Shown: positions 16,846 to 28,203, counted from the first letter of the stretch. The stretch is 64,000 nt of DNA from Ridgeia piscesae (GCA_025642075.2 JAODUO010000133.1:130001-194000), one strand, 5' to 3'. Notes: a model not told the origin generated them from the letters alone. Program-made: numbers and translations.

Positions 16846-19800
16846 CTGAAATATGAGAATTACACTAATATTAAATATCTGTCAAAATATACTGTATACT
16901 TAGAGATATTTAAATATCTGTCAAAAGATACTGTATCGATTATGCTTTTGGATATACACTTAAAATAATATATATATTTTTATCAGATGTCCGAACACCA
17001 GTATATAGTATACACAAAAGGAAATATATTTTAAATGTGGTCAGTAAAGGTATATTCGTATATAATGCAACTCTGTTGAATAGTTTTGCTTAAAGCAATT
17101 TAAACCCCCCTCTCTGATCTGTTTATTCAAGCTTCAAAACAGCAGCAACAAGATATGAACTGTGACTGTATTCGCCAAGAAGCTAACATTCTAACTGCAA
17201 GACTGTCACACTTATCAGTGTATACATTACCTCTACATTGGCATCGAGGAAGTTTGAGTGTATTGGCAGCCACGGTTTCTTGGCGTCAGTGAAACCTGCT
17301 CTTGGCGCATTACTCCACTGCATAGGGGATCTAGCAGGGTCTCGACTATACTTGTGGTACAAGGCCTACAACATCATGTAAACAGGGCCTACAACATCAT
17401 GTAAACAAGGCCTACAACATCATGTAAACAGGGCCTACAACATCATGTAAACAGGGCCTACAACATCATGTAAACGGGGCCTACAACATCATGTAAACGG
17501 GGCCTACAACATCATGTAAACAGGGCCTACAACATCACGTAAACAGGGCCTACAACATCATGTAAACGGGGCCTACAACATCATGTAAACAGGGCCTACA
17601 ACATCATGTAAACGGGGCCTACAACATCATGTAAACATGTCCTAGAACATCATGTAAATAGGGCCTACAGTGCTATTTATACATAGCTGGCAACAACATT
17701 TATACCGGGACTAGGGCCAATGTGATTAAATACTGGGCTTACAACACACTTTATACAGGACTTACACTGTACATCATGATTTATATAGCGTTTTACACAA
17801 AGTGATTTTTTGTGGCAGCAAAGAAAATATGATGTACACCAGATATATACGAGTTGAACAATTTACTATGCCAAAAGAGGTCTTGTGAATCTGACATACT
17901 AATTCATGTAGCACATATTCTAAGTTCATGCAACATTTCGCATAAATGATTTCTTTTGCATGCATTTGGAGGCAGGCTGGATGGGACTATGGGTTTAAGA
18001 ACTGCATGTCTATAGAGTTAAATAATTAAATGGCTGCCATTCAGATGCACACACAAACCAAATATGTTGTCAAAAACGTTGTCAATTACGTCAATATGTT
18101 GTCAATTACGAAGCCACCACAGTGGCATAACTTACCGGTCCCATCTGTTTCCCAAAGACGTCCTGTGTCTCGTCGAAGGAAGGCGCTGTCTCCTCCATCC
18201 CTATTTCCTCCCCGTAATATGTGACGGCTGCCCCCGGGATGAGTAACACGAGCATATTGAGCAGGTCCCGGTATTGTGTCCCCTTCCTACGGGCCAACCT
18301 GCCTTCACTCTGATCACTCAACTGTGACACAAGAAACTTGTAACTGACATGCAATATCACGTGGATATCCTGTATGTAATATAGTTTTTACAGTTAAATA
18401 TGTAAATGCTAAAACTGATAACTTAAATAAATGATATATTCATAAGAAATGTGACATATGTATATCCATTTTGTATATAAATATACGCCTTGTTGCCATT
18501 TTTAATAGTTTTATCTGTAACGAACTTAAAGCATTGACAAACGGCACAAAGTTCATATGTAGTTAAGAGGAAATGTGTCAGTTGTAGAACATGTCTGGTG
18601 GTCAGTCATGATGCCCGGTAACGTCCACACGGGACAGTTTATAGGAAACATGAGGAAGTGGAGCAATCACGAAACAACTTCAACGTATACAATTTACTAC
18701 CGAGCGTAACAGTTTCAATAAGTTCTACTGTGAAGACATGTATTTACAGAGGATTAATGAAAGAGTTTATATAATCTCCTGCAGATCATAAAAGTCTGAT
18801 ATACTTAAACGTGTCTAGTTACTTTGTTATTTAAAATCTGGTACCTAAATTAGGATGGAGCAAAACATGAAATGGAACAGTATTTGCAAAAGAAAAAGTA
18901 TACTATCCCCCCTTGTATTATCAAAGTTGTTTTAAAATTATGCTATATTTTTTAAAGCTAGCAGCCATCTTTGATTATTGCCATGCCAATGTAGACAAAA
19001 ATGTCGCTCCAGTCGATAAAGTCTATGCTACAGTTTGGTCACAAAACATATTAATACTGCAATAAAAACAATCTTCTCTCACGGCCACCGTCCCCCATAA
19101 CTAGCCATAAGGCCACAACTTGAAAGAAGAGTTTTGTCCTCCAGCCACTAACAGTTGACTCACCATCCAAAGGGCGTCCTTGTCCTCTGGCATGTGCGTC
19201 ATCCAAGAGTCGATCAGGTCGTAGACGCAGTGACCGCCACACTTCCTGTCAATCTGCTTGAGTTGGTGACACAGCGGGGCGTCTGTGCCAGTGTGATAGT
19301 ACAACATGAGACTGGCTAGTTGGTCCTTCACGTCAGCCAGAAGAACTCTGTGAACACACAGGGAAAACAAGATATAGGATAGACAGGGTGATTAGTTGAT
19401 AAAAGGCAAGGGTAATTTCTTATACAGTGCAGTGCCCAGCCCTTAGGATTGATCTCCCTGGTAGACCTGCTAATTCAAACATCATCTCTACTTCTCTGGG
19501 AAGTATTCAGCAACACTGCAAGGAGACTACTTCTACAAGTATTCACCATTATAATATGTCCAGGTACTCATTCATATAGCTGAGTGAATTGGTGCAATGT
19601 AGAGTGAAAACATTTTCCAAATAAAAATTATCTAACCTGAAAAATGTTCAGAACTATATCAATTCTTGTGGCACAAAGAAAACCAAATTGATAATATTAT
19701 CATTTGGTTGAATAAAAATTCAAAATTTTGCTTACATTTTCTTCTTTCCCTTCACTGTGTAGACGTCCACCAGTTCACCCCACGTAGCAAGGAACTCATG

Positions 19801-22800
19801 TATGTCCACCTGATGCTCGGTGTACATGTGATTAACCGACCCATAGCTACCCTACAACACAACCTTACAAAGTAGCACACTTAAAACATTTCACATACAT
19901 AGCCAGAGTTCCATTTACACATCTACATTCTGCAGGGTAGCCTAGACTCTCATTAAATGTTCACAATGTTCTGGGTTACACAAGTCAAACCTACCTAGAA
20001 TTCCTAGAAGTAGATACTTAAAAGTACTCACTCACACTGCTCACATCACTGTATAAACAACTGGCACATCCTCAAAGAGAGGGAAAGAGCTTTTAATGTA
20101 AACAAGTTATTATTTTTTAACATAAATTAATTATTACACGTTTTACGGGCAGTTGTTTTGTTAAACGTGGTTACATTTGTGAAAATATTATTCATGGCTC
20201 CAGGATTCCATTAGTTAGCTAGAAATAAACATTCTAAACTGTTGTCAGTGCTTGAACAAGACCCCCTGTCGATAGGTCGATATGTTGCCAATGTTTCATG
20301 CTCCAATGTCAGATATTTCTTGCTGTTTAACAATTACATTTACCTAGAACCTTTTAACTGAATAGTGGTCTCACTGACTTTTATGAAGTATTCTTGAATA
20401 TTTCTGAATACCCCATATTTTACTTCTTCTTCCACCAAGTGATCACACTCGTGTTTCACTATTACATCACTGTAACTTGAAACTAATATTGAAGGATATT
20501 GATATGCTAGAAAGAGTACAAAGGAGAGCAACCAAAATGATACAAAAACTCAGGAATATTAGTTATGAAATGCATCTAAAAGAATGTGGATTAACAACAT
20601 TAGAAACCAGGAGACTCAGAGGACATCAGACAGAAGTGTTTAAAATATTGAATGGGTATGAAAATATTGACAGAAATATTTTTTCTCGGTTCAGGAAGAG
20701 AGAAGGACTAGAGGACATGGAATTACATTAGCAAGAAGCAGTATAGACTAGATATTAGACAATTTTCATTTTCACAAAGAACAGTAAACGAATGGAACAG
20801 ATTATCAGCTGATTGTGTAGGTGCTAGTAGTGTTAATATATTTAAAAATAAAATCGACATATACCTAAGAAGGGCAGGGTACATTTAGATAGATAGGTTG
20901 GACTCTCGATAAGCCAAAGGGCTTCCTTGTCCACCTGCCATCTAGAGTTGAATCTCTAGGTGGCGATCTTGTTAAATCTTGTTAATGAGTCCTTCCTACT
21001 ATAAACAAAGCTCTCATCCCTCCTGCCTCTACACGTACTGGGATGAATTCCTCTTCCTCGGGCTGGGGTTCATCCAGGGTGGGATCAGCGGCCTCCAACA
21101 AGACCTCTGTGTCCGCCAACAGGATCCCATCTATTCCCTTCTCCAGCCAGAACTCATATATGCTCTAAACAAAAGCATAAACAACTGTAAATAGACGTGA
21201 GCTCTTATCTAGAGCAGTAGGTACCAGATGGTCGTTATGACAACTCAGATAATTTTACATCATGTGAGCTCTTATCTAGAGCAGTAGGTACCAGATGGTC
21301 GTTATGACAACTCAGATAATTTTACATCATGTGAGCTCTTATCTAGAGCAGTAGGTACCAGATGGTCGTTATGACAACTCAGATAATTTTACATCACGTG
21401 AGCTCTTATCTAGAGCAGTAGGTACTAGATGGTCGTTATGACAACTCAGATAATTTTACATCATGTGAGCTGTTATCTAGAGCAGTAGGTACTAGATGGT
21501 CGTTATGACAACTCAGATAATTTTACATCATGACAGATCTGTTCAATCAAACACCACCCCATGGGAAGCATTCAGCCACACCACAATCACTACCTAGAAC
21601 AAAATTATTCATACACATGTATAGACGTTGCTGTCTGTGTGAGCCGGATACTGATTTGTATATGGCAGCGAAGTGAGGCAATGTGGGGAGATCAAAATTG
21701 CATAAGCTTTGAAATGAACAGCAGAGGATTTGAACACAGATTCTTTCAATCAAGGGTTTGATGTTCTCATTATTAACTTACTAACCTCACTGAATGGGTT
21801 CTACACAACAATTTAGCTGTTATAAAGTTCTTTTAAATGAGGTGACTTGTTGCTGGTTCTTCACAACAGTATTATATATCAATGCATATATAATATAAAT
21901 GTGTGCGTGAGTGCGTGCATGCATGTGAGTGCATGCATTTGTGTGTGAGTGCATGCATTTCTGTGTGACTTGATATTTCCTTTCAGTTGGCAGTATTCAA
22001 ATCAATCGCAGAAGTTGTAGACTCACTGTAATTCTTGATTGTTGAAATTTGTTAATAAATTACTTATTATTGTTATTATAACAGATACGTATATAGGGCA
22101 AAGTAGAGACTGACTCTAAAAAACGTTCAAATTCACAAACATTTACTGTGAAAAACAGATGATTGTGAGTAATACCTTGATCTCCTCTCTCAGGTACACG
22201 TCCCTGTGGTTGAGGTCGGGCATGGTGGAGTGGTAGTAGTGGTAATAATACTCCTCCCTCTCAGAGTCCCAGCTCCACGCGGAGCCACCATAACGACTCA
22301 TCTGCAGACAAAACAAAGAAATCACGTCAACAAATATACCCTAATAATGGCAACAAGATATAATTCCTGGAATGCTATTATTACTATTAGGGCTGTCCAG
22401 TTATTAGGAATGTACAAAGTGCTTAACATTTCTTCCCCTTGCAGAATAGTTAATTAGAACACCATCTCAACTTCTCAATGACGTAAAGATTATAAATCCA
22501 CTGTTGTCTGTAGCAAGGGAGTCATTTTACTGTTGAGTGAAGTTGGCTTACAGGTAGTCATACATCATACAGTCTTGTATCAGGTTGTCATACAGTCTTG
22601 TATCAGGTAGTCATACAGTCTTGTATAGGTAGTCATACAGTCTTGTATCGGGTAGTCATACAGTCTTGTATCGGGTAGTCATACAGTCTTGTATCGGGTA
22701 GTCATACAGTCTTGTATCGGGTAGTCATACAGTCTTGTATCGGGTAGTCATACAGTCTTGTATCGGGTAGTCATACAGTCTTGTATCGGGTAGTCATACA

Positions 22801-25800
22801 GTCTTGTATCGGGTAGTCATACAGTCTTGTATCCGGTAGTCATACAGTCTTGTATCCGGTAGTCATACAGTCTTGTATCAGGCTAGTCATACAGTCTTGT
22901 ATCGGGTAGTCATACAGTCTTGTATCGGGTAGTCATACAGTCTTGTATCGGGTAGTCATACAGTCTTGTATCGGGTAGTCATACAGTCTTGTATCGGGTA
23001 GTCATACAGTCTTGTATCGGGTAGTCATACAGTCTTGTATCAGGTAGTCATACAGTCTTGTATCGGGTAGTCATACAGTCTTGTATCGGGTAGTCATACA
23101 GTCTTGTATCGGGTAGTCATACAGTCTTGTATCGGGTAGTCATACAGTCTTGTATCGGGTAGTCATACAGTCTTGTATCAGGCAGTCATACAGTCTTGTA
23201 TCAGGCAGTCATACAGTCTTGTATCGGGTAGTCATACAGTCTTGTATCGGGTAGTCATACAGTCTTGTATCGGGTAGTCATACAGTCTTGTATCGGGTAG
23301 TCATACAGTCTTGTATCGGGTAGTCATACAGTCTTGTATCGGGTAGTCATACAGTCTTGTATCCGGTAGTCATACAGTCTTGTATCCGGTAGTCATACAG
23401 TCTTGTATCAGGCAGTCATACAGTCTTGTATCGGGTAGTCATACAGTCTTGTATCGGGTAGTCATACAGTCTTGTATCGGGTAGTCATACAGTCTTGTAT
23501 CGGGTAGTCATACAGTCTTGTATCGGGTAGTCATACAGTCTTGTATCAGGTAGTCATACAGTCTTGTATCAGGTAGTCATACAGTCTTGTGTCAGGTAGT
23601 CATACAGTCTTGTGTCAGGTAGTCATAGTCTTGTATGCAAAATTTGTGTAAGTTCTACACTGCGTGTGAATTGGCCTGATTTTAAAACATCTAAAATAGT
23701 TAAATTTATTTAATATGTACAATCACTATGAACTAAACTAAAACTCTTATTAAACAAAACTTATGATCTAAAAGGTGGGCTTCAATTATGATTTGGATAA
23801 TTTTTGGATTTTCCCCTACCCAGTTACTTGGAGGCGCATATGATCCATTTGACAACTTCCTCCCCTGGTGCCAAATGTAGTAATCACGATACTGTCTGTT
23901 TCCCTTCAACCCTTTACGACTCTCTTGAAACCATTGGTGCCTCCTGCTTGTATGATTGGGAATCAACTCGAGAATGAATCGCATGCCTAAAAAGACATTC
24001 AATATTCAATATAATAAACAAAATTAGCTCACATTATTTACACAAAACTGTAGAAATTATAATGTAGTTCTCTATTTTCAAAAATGTTGTGCCAGTTAAT
24101 AAAATCCAAGCAACGAATATAAATGTATAATAGATGAAAAAATAACATTTAAAATGCATAGTGTTTATCTTTATAGGAAATGCTGATTTTAAAAACGATT
24201 AAATACTGAGAATCTATTCTGAAATAACAGCAATCACACTGACATGGTTTTTAGCCATTTTAAGTGGTTCTTCAAGGTGGGTGGAACGCATGTTTAATAT
24301 TTTTGCTAAATCCAAGAGATGCCATTTTTCAAATTTCAACACATCTGTTCTACACAACTCTACAGTTGTTCAAAGTTGGTTCTTGGTGATCTGTAGGCAG
24401 GTTGTTTTAGAGGCTGGATTATAAATGAAGACATGATAAAATATTTCACTGTTCAAATTGTGATCGATTCCCAATACAAGATATGTGCATGGATGTGTGG
24501 TGCACACACATAATGATGTCAAGTGCATTTGTGTCTGCTTATTAGAATACAAAACCTCGCCCAGCGTTTATAGTCCAACCCATGATTATATGTTTTAAAT
24601 GCTAACACGGATGTTCCAAATACTGTCAGTTATACATCAAAGAAGCTGCTAATACCCACACACGACAGTACATACAAATATATTATATGCATCCAAACTT
24701 GGAATTGTTTTAATGATTTAAAAAGTATTGGCCTATTTTTAATTATATAAATATATAAATATTAACTAACAGTTTATCAATTGAAAAATCTAGAAATACA
24801 TTAATATGACAATTTACACAGCATTATGTTCAGCAACCAACACTACACACCTCTCTTATGAACTTCAGCCAGTAAGCTGTCAAAGTCTGTCATCGTGCCA
24901 TATTGGTGAGCAACTGCCTTGAAGTCTGAGACATCTCTGCCACTGTCCACCATTGGCGATTCATTGATAGAGCTCAGTATAATTGTTTCAATGCCGAGAT
25001 CTGTGAAGTAGTCCAGATTCTGGTGTAAACCTGCAAAGTTAGATAAATTATAGTCAACACAGCACAAACTACGTTATGCTACTTTGCATCAATGTAGGTT
25101 GGAGAAATAAAATAGACCTTGCAGGCAGGGTCAGATTAAACACACAATTGTTCTGCACAGGTCTTACCTGAAAGACAACCTTTTAGTTTACACTCAAACT
25201 GCATTGAGGACTATGTAGACTGTACCCCTCTTGGTTTGGAGATGATTGTAAATGTTAGGCCCATGTCGATTTGGGATGTAAATGAACGACTGAGGATGAC
25301 AAGTATCCTGGCAGTGATCACCCTCAGCGCCAGCACAGAAACGTTGACATGTCAACATTCGGTATGTTGTTTTAAATGGGCTGAGTAGTTGAACGAGACA
25401 CTATAACTTGTAGGATTATATCACTGCAACCACAACATGTATACAGTAATAGTAATACAGACTAGTGACCAAGTCAGTTAAGAGAATATTGCCGAGTGCT
25501 GGAACCAACTAGGAACTATGCCGTACCTCTAATATCTCCTATGCCATCACCATCGGAATCTTTGAAGGAGCGAACATACACGTAGTACATTAGTGAATTT
25601 CTCCACCAAACCTCGGCTGTCGGTTTCTTAACATCTTCAAAGCCATATTTCTCCTTGATTCTTTCCAATTGCTTCACATTATAGACATTCACGACGTATA
25701 TAAAAACAAATATGGTTATGAAAATGACCAAATAGATCGTCTCTTGGGTGGTCAGATATCCATGTGCGCGGCCCCGGGGATAAGGGGGTGAATACGGAGG

Positions 25801-26031
25801 TAGGTCCGAATCGCGATCTAAGTTTTCTCTGTATTTTCGCTCAGTGTCAGCTTTGATTCTTTTCAGGACGCTGCTTAAATCTTCGTCCGAATCGTCATCT
25901 TGTATGTCAACATTGGACCAGTCTTCATCTTTCGTTGTATTAAATGTAACGCGCCTTCGCGGTTTCGCTTCAAAGTTCATAAAATCGGTTTCTTCGAGTA
26001 TCTTTTTACGGTCAGCTTCTCTGACGGCCAT
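16471..26031 (-). CDS. SLC3A1: rBAT-like SLC3 amino-acid transporter heavy chain
   Basis: Ten exons sum to 2100 bases with all phases compatible: 699 residues, against 685 for human rBAT. Layout: an acidic cytoplasmic N-terminus (1-95), one signal-anchor helix (about 98-118, rich in I, F and V), then a GH13 alpha-amylase-like ectodomain. Landmarks are [65 protein letters not shown] and [13 protein letters not shown]. In the family this chain carries a SLC7 light chain to the plasma membrane. Two oddities: the Cys after the helix that bonds to the light chain in rBAT (Cys114) is absent (PTAEVWW; no Cys in residues 1-169), and the GH13 nucleophile motif reads [11 protein letters not shown], with Ala at the Asp position and Leu at the Arg position. 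It is therefore not a glucosidase. A 4F2hc-like paralogue is the alternative name. Promoter sequence would lie at 26032-26200. Confidence 0.92.
16846..17230. other. rBAT-like intron 9, no other feature
   Basis: AT-rich intron with a roughly duplicated block (AAATATCTGTCAAAA) near 16872 and 16911. Confidence 0.6.
17231..17365 (-). CDS. SLC3A1: rBAT-like exon 9: acceptor lies inside a 23-bp array
   Basis: 45 codons in phase 0 from ATGATGTTGTAG|GCCTTG to GAG|GTAATG, containing [18 protein letters not shown]. The acceptor and the first seven or eight exon bases belong to the tandem repeat that extends upstream. Confidence 0.92.
17363..17662 (-). repeat. 23-bp minisatellite containing a 3' splice site
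   Basis: About 13 copies of a 23-bp unit (plus strand begins GGCCTACAACATCATG). On the minus strand each copy carries TGATGTTGTAG|GCC, identical to the acceptor of rBAT-like exon 9. The copy at the exon edge includes the first exon bases. Confidence 0.95.
17663..18135. other. rBAT-like intron 8 remainder, no gene seen
   Basis: Directly after the 23-bp array the sequence still shows decayed repeat words (GGGCCTACAGTG, ACAACA) to about 17770, then ordinary intron. Confidence 0.6.
18136..18321 (-). CDS. SLC3A1: rBAT-like exon 8
   Basis: The acceptor CTTGTGTCACAG opens 62 codons; the donor is CCG|GTAAGT-like (GTAAG). It contains [19 protein letters not shown], the best conserved block of the family. 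Confidence 0.93.
18322..19163. other. rBAT-like intron 7, no gene seen
   Basis: AT-rich intron sequence without recognised repeats. Confidence 0.6.
19164..19347 (-). CDS. SLC3A1: rBAT-like exon 7
   Basis: The acceptor TGTGTTCACAG and the donor GGATG|GTGAGT are both strong. It encodes [17 protein letters not shown] and [20 protein letters not shown], matching the ITSWMENMPEGKW region of rBAT. Confidence 0.92.
19403..19620 (-). mobile_element. SINE remnant (same family as 8 kb copies), headless
   Basis: It shares TTCTTATACAGTGCAGTG, CATCTCTACTTCTCTGGGAA and AGCTGAGTGAATTGGTGCAA with the 8-kb SINEs but lacks the tRNA head. It lies between exons 6 and 7 of the rBAT-like gene. Confidence 0.75.
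19736..19851 (-). CDS. SLC3A1: rBAT-like exon 6
   Basis: The acceptor GTGTTGTAG is followed by GGT AGC TAT; the donor is AAAAT|GTAAGC with two bases left. It encodes [20 protein letters not shown], aligning with the linker helix region of rBAT. Confidence 0.88.
20506..20986 (+). mobile_element. CR1/L2-like LINE 3' fragment
   Basis: 5'-truncated non-LTR retrotransposon tail. It encodes [19 protein letters not shown] and [13 protein letters not shown], then (after a frame change) CRLDIR and [20 protein letters not shown], the typical C-terminal end of CR1/L2/Jockey-like ORF2. It ends with CTTGTTAAAT-type short tandem repeats. It lies in intron 5 of the rBAT-like gene, antisense to that gene. 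Confidence 0.85.
21039..21164 (-). CDS. SLC3A1: rBAT-like exon 5: degenerate nucleophile strand
   Basis: The acceptor CTTTTGTTTAG opens 42 codons; the donor is CCCA|GTACGT. It encodes [20 protein letters not shown] followed by an acidic loop (PEEEEFIP). The GH13 nucleophile position is Ala. Confidence 0.9.
21197..21531 (+). repeat. 67-bp tandem repeat, five copies
   Basis: Five copies at 21197, 21264, 21331, 21398 and 21465 of a 67-bp unit starting GTGAGCTCTTATCTAGAGC, with few changes between copies. The array starts about 32 bp upstream (minus-strand sense) of the exon 5 acceptor. Confidence 0.97.
21533..21775 (-). mobile_element. SINE remnant, degraded
   Basis: Shares AGATCTGTTCAATCAAACACC, GGGAAGCATTCAGCCA and GGATTTGAACACAGATTCTT with the 8-kb SINEs, so part of the tRNA head is still visible near 21725. 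Confidence 0.6.
22176..22301 (-). CDS. SLC3A1: rBAT-like exon 4
   Basis: The acceptor TTTGTCTGCAG opens 42 codons ([19 protein letters not shown]) ending REEIK|GTATTA. A large 23-bp array and a SINE remnant lie just upstream. Confidence 0.9.
22370..22552 (-). mobile_element. SINE remnant adjoining a 23-bp array
   Basis: A degraded body matching GTACAAAGTGCTTAACATTT and AACACCATCTCAACTTCTC. It runs directly into the 23-bp array that begins near 22556. Confidence 0.55.
22556..23633 (+). repeat. 23-bp minisatellite, about 47 copies
   Basis: Unit GGGTAGTCATACAGTCTTG plus TATC. Variants (CGGG, CCGG, CAGG) occur in ordered blocks; the block CCGG-CCGG-CAGG recurs about 540 bp apart (near 22830 and 23370), indicating segmental duplication inside the array. 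It is intronic in the rBAT-like gene. Confidence 0.97.
23820..23986 (-). CDS. SLC3A1: rBAT-like exon 3
   Basis: The acceptor TCTTTTTAG is followed by GC then ATG CGA TTC; the donor is CTGG|GTAGGG. It encodes [17 protein letters not shown] and DYYIWHQG, conserved in the SLC3 family. Confidence 0.92.
23987..24850. other. rBAT-like intron 2, no gene seen
   Basis: AT-rich intron without recognised repeats. Confidence 0.6.
24851..25030 (-). CDS. SLC3A1: rBAT-like exon 2
   Basis: The acceptor CTAACTTTGCAG is good and the exon ends AGAG|GTGTGT. It encodes [16 protein letters not shown] and [17 protein letters not shown], the early beta/alpha units of the barrel. Confidence 0.92.
25031..25526. other. 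rBAT-like intron 1, no gene seen
   Basis: Intron from the GTACGG donor to the TTTGCAG acceptor with no other feature noticed. Confidence 0.6.
25527..26031 (-). CDS. SLC3A1: rBAT-like exon 1: cytoplasmic tail, membrane helix, start of ectodomain
   Basis: ATG at 26031 is the first in frame and is preceded by non-coding sequence. The exon ends AGAG|GTACGG in phase 1. It encodes the poly-acidic segment QDDDSDEDL, the helix [15 protein letters not shown] and the calcium-loop-like DSDGDGIGD. Confidence 0.92.
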
Positions 26032-26659
26032 GATTATTTGCGTGAATGACCCGTGAACGTTTACTTAGTGACATCCGCCACTGCGGCATCTGCGCCGACT
26101 GTTTAATTGTCCTCCTCATTCTTTTCTTTGTTGAATACTGGCCAACACTCCTAGGCTTAGCCTAAGACCAGGATTGGGTGGGCATTGGTTACCATATTAA
26201 TTAATGTTTATGACTTCAAAATTTGAATGCTCTTCGATCGTCTTTGTTTTTTATTTAGTTTCTCTAGCTGCAATGAATTATGGTAGTTATTGAATTTCAC
26301 ACACGATTTATAATTATAGATATAGTGAAAACTACTAGCAGTAACAATGTTACTAGCTAATGCACAGGCGTATATTTTACTATTACCAAAGCCAAAACCT
26401 GCTGTGCTCAACAAAATAATAAAATAATTACAATATGAACATTTTATTATATGTTAAGCAAAACCTGTCATTAAATGTTATTATACCTATAAAAGAAAAA
26501 AAATCCAACCTAAAAGCTGTAAACCCGATTTCCATGCTGATATCACAACAAGAGTTGGCAATGACACAACTGGCAATAAAGAAATGTTACTGCAAGTTGT
26601 GCACAACAGCTGGAACCTATTCATTAGATAACCACAATCTTATCAAATTTATTACTGAG

Positions 26660-26699
26660 GATCTTATCAAACGCCACATTGCAGGCATTTGATAAGATC
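26660..26699. repeat. Perfect 12-bp inverted repeat
   Basis: GATCTTATCAAA and its exact complement TTTGATAAGATC flank a 16-bp loop. A third imperfect copy (AATCTTATCAAATTT) lies 25 bp upstream. Confidence 0.85.
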
Positions 26700-26833
26700 T
26701 GCACACATATATCCTGTTTCATTTCATAGCAAAAAGGGCTGATAGCACACGTTTGCAACATTCCATAATATATTAAGGATCATGCATGCTATCCATGCGC
26801 TGTGGGAAAATAAATTGCAACAATGGTGCCACC

Positions 26834-26835
<2 letters not shown>

Positions 26836-26900
<65 letters not shown>
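26836..26900 (+). repeat. (GT)n microsatellite
   Basis: Uninterrupted GT dinucleotides followed by imperfect TGTGT sequence to 26930. Confidence 0.98.
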
Positions 26901-26902
<2 letters not shown>

Positions 26903-26996
26903 GTGTCTGTGTGTGTGTTTATGTGTGTGCTGGTGCCCTGCGTCTGCATGGACCCAGAATTATAGCCAAAGGATTCAGGCCCACATAAATATTTTA

Positions 26997-27041
26997 AGCC
27001 CAGCCCAGCCCAGCCCAGCCCAGCCCAGCCCAGCCCAGCCC
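26997..27041 (+). repeat. (AGCCC)n microsatellite
   Basis: Eight to nine perfect copies of the pentamer. Confidence 0.97.
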
Positions 27042-27700
27042 ATACCAGCAAACTGCAATCAAGCCCAATCTGACCTATGTCAATGCATATCCAGGACTGC
27101 TCAGTTAGCGTGTATATACATGCTCAACGTGCTTGCAGTTTTTTATAATACGTCTTGCCATTACCTAAATGCTAGGACTAGTGAAATAACAGGAAAGGTT
27201 ACAGCCAACATGACTGATATATTCTTATAATCATACGGTCAGTCACATTCAGTTGATCAATAGAATATTGCACACCACAACACATACCATAAACAACCCT
27301 ATACAATAAACTACTATTTAATATGCCATGGATGTATATCCTTTTCTAAGGGCATTAAAGTGAATTGAACGAAGTGAAGTTTGCAGACATTATCCTTCGC
27401 AATGTCATCACATTTGCCCAGGTTTAAGGCAAAATGTAGCTTATTACTTCAAAACTGACAGGCACCACAACTCCAGTCAAATAACCGAATACAAAGACAT
27501 TTATTTCAGGTAAAAACCCATATACAGTTGCAGTTAGTATATACATTAGCACATCTAAGTAGCCTATAAAAGATCAAATATGTTAAAAAATGAATAGATA
27601 AAAATAAATAAGGTTATAAGTTACACATATTCTGTGGGTCAGTGCAAAAATATCTGGCTCAGCCACAGTAATTTCTTTTTAAGACTCTTCAACATTGTTG

Positions 27701-27701
<1 letters not shown>

Positions 27702-27778
<77 letters not shown>
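27702..27778 (+). repeat. (CA)n microsatellite
   Basis: About 38 uninterrupted CA repeats. Confidence 0.98.
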
Positions 27779-27781
<3 letters not shown>

Positions 27782-27819
27782 GAAGCGATGCTAAGCATGT
27801 GGGATGAGTAGGGTAACAA

Positions 27820-28025
27820 ATATGCCCTAGGAGTAACATAAAAACATGCCCTAGGAGTAACATAAAAATATGCCCTAGGAGTAGCATCAAAATATGCCCT
27901 AGGAGTAACATAAAAATATGCCCTAGGAGTAACATAACAATATGCCCTATGAGTAGCATAAACATATATGCTCGGAATAGCATAACAAACATACACTAGG
28001 AGCAGTGTAACAAATAAAAGTTACA
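27820..28025 (+). repeat. 24-bp tandem repeat
   Basis: Seven to eight copies of ATATGCCCTAGGAGTAACAT-AAAA, decaying toward the right end. Confidence 0.93.
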
Positions 28026-28146
28026 AGTAGCATAAGCCTATGTCAACTATGTGACCTTTGTCACAGAGTTAAGTATGTTCACTCATAACCTGCCAAGATT
28101 TCCGGAGACCGTTATAGTCAGGAAATAACATAACTAGTGGGGTTCA

Positions 28147-28148
<2 letters not shown>

Positions 28149-28200
<52 letters not shown>
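28149..28200. repeat. (AT)n microsatellite
   Basis: About 26 AT repeats. Confidence 0.97.

Positions 28201-28203
<3 letters not shown>

Noticed and set aside
17363..23633. Regular direct repeats resembling a CRISPR array
   Set aside because: Units are directly adjacent with no unique spacers, and the context is a eukaryotic intron.
26782..27230. Cysteine-valine frames across (GT)n, and similar ones at 27.7, 30.7 and 59.4 kb
   Set aside because: Dinucleotide repeat artefacts.
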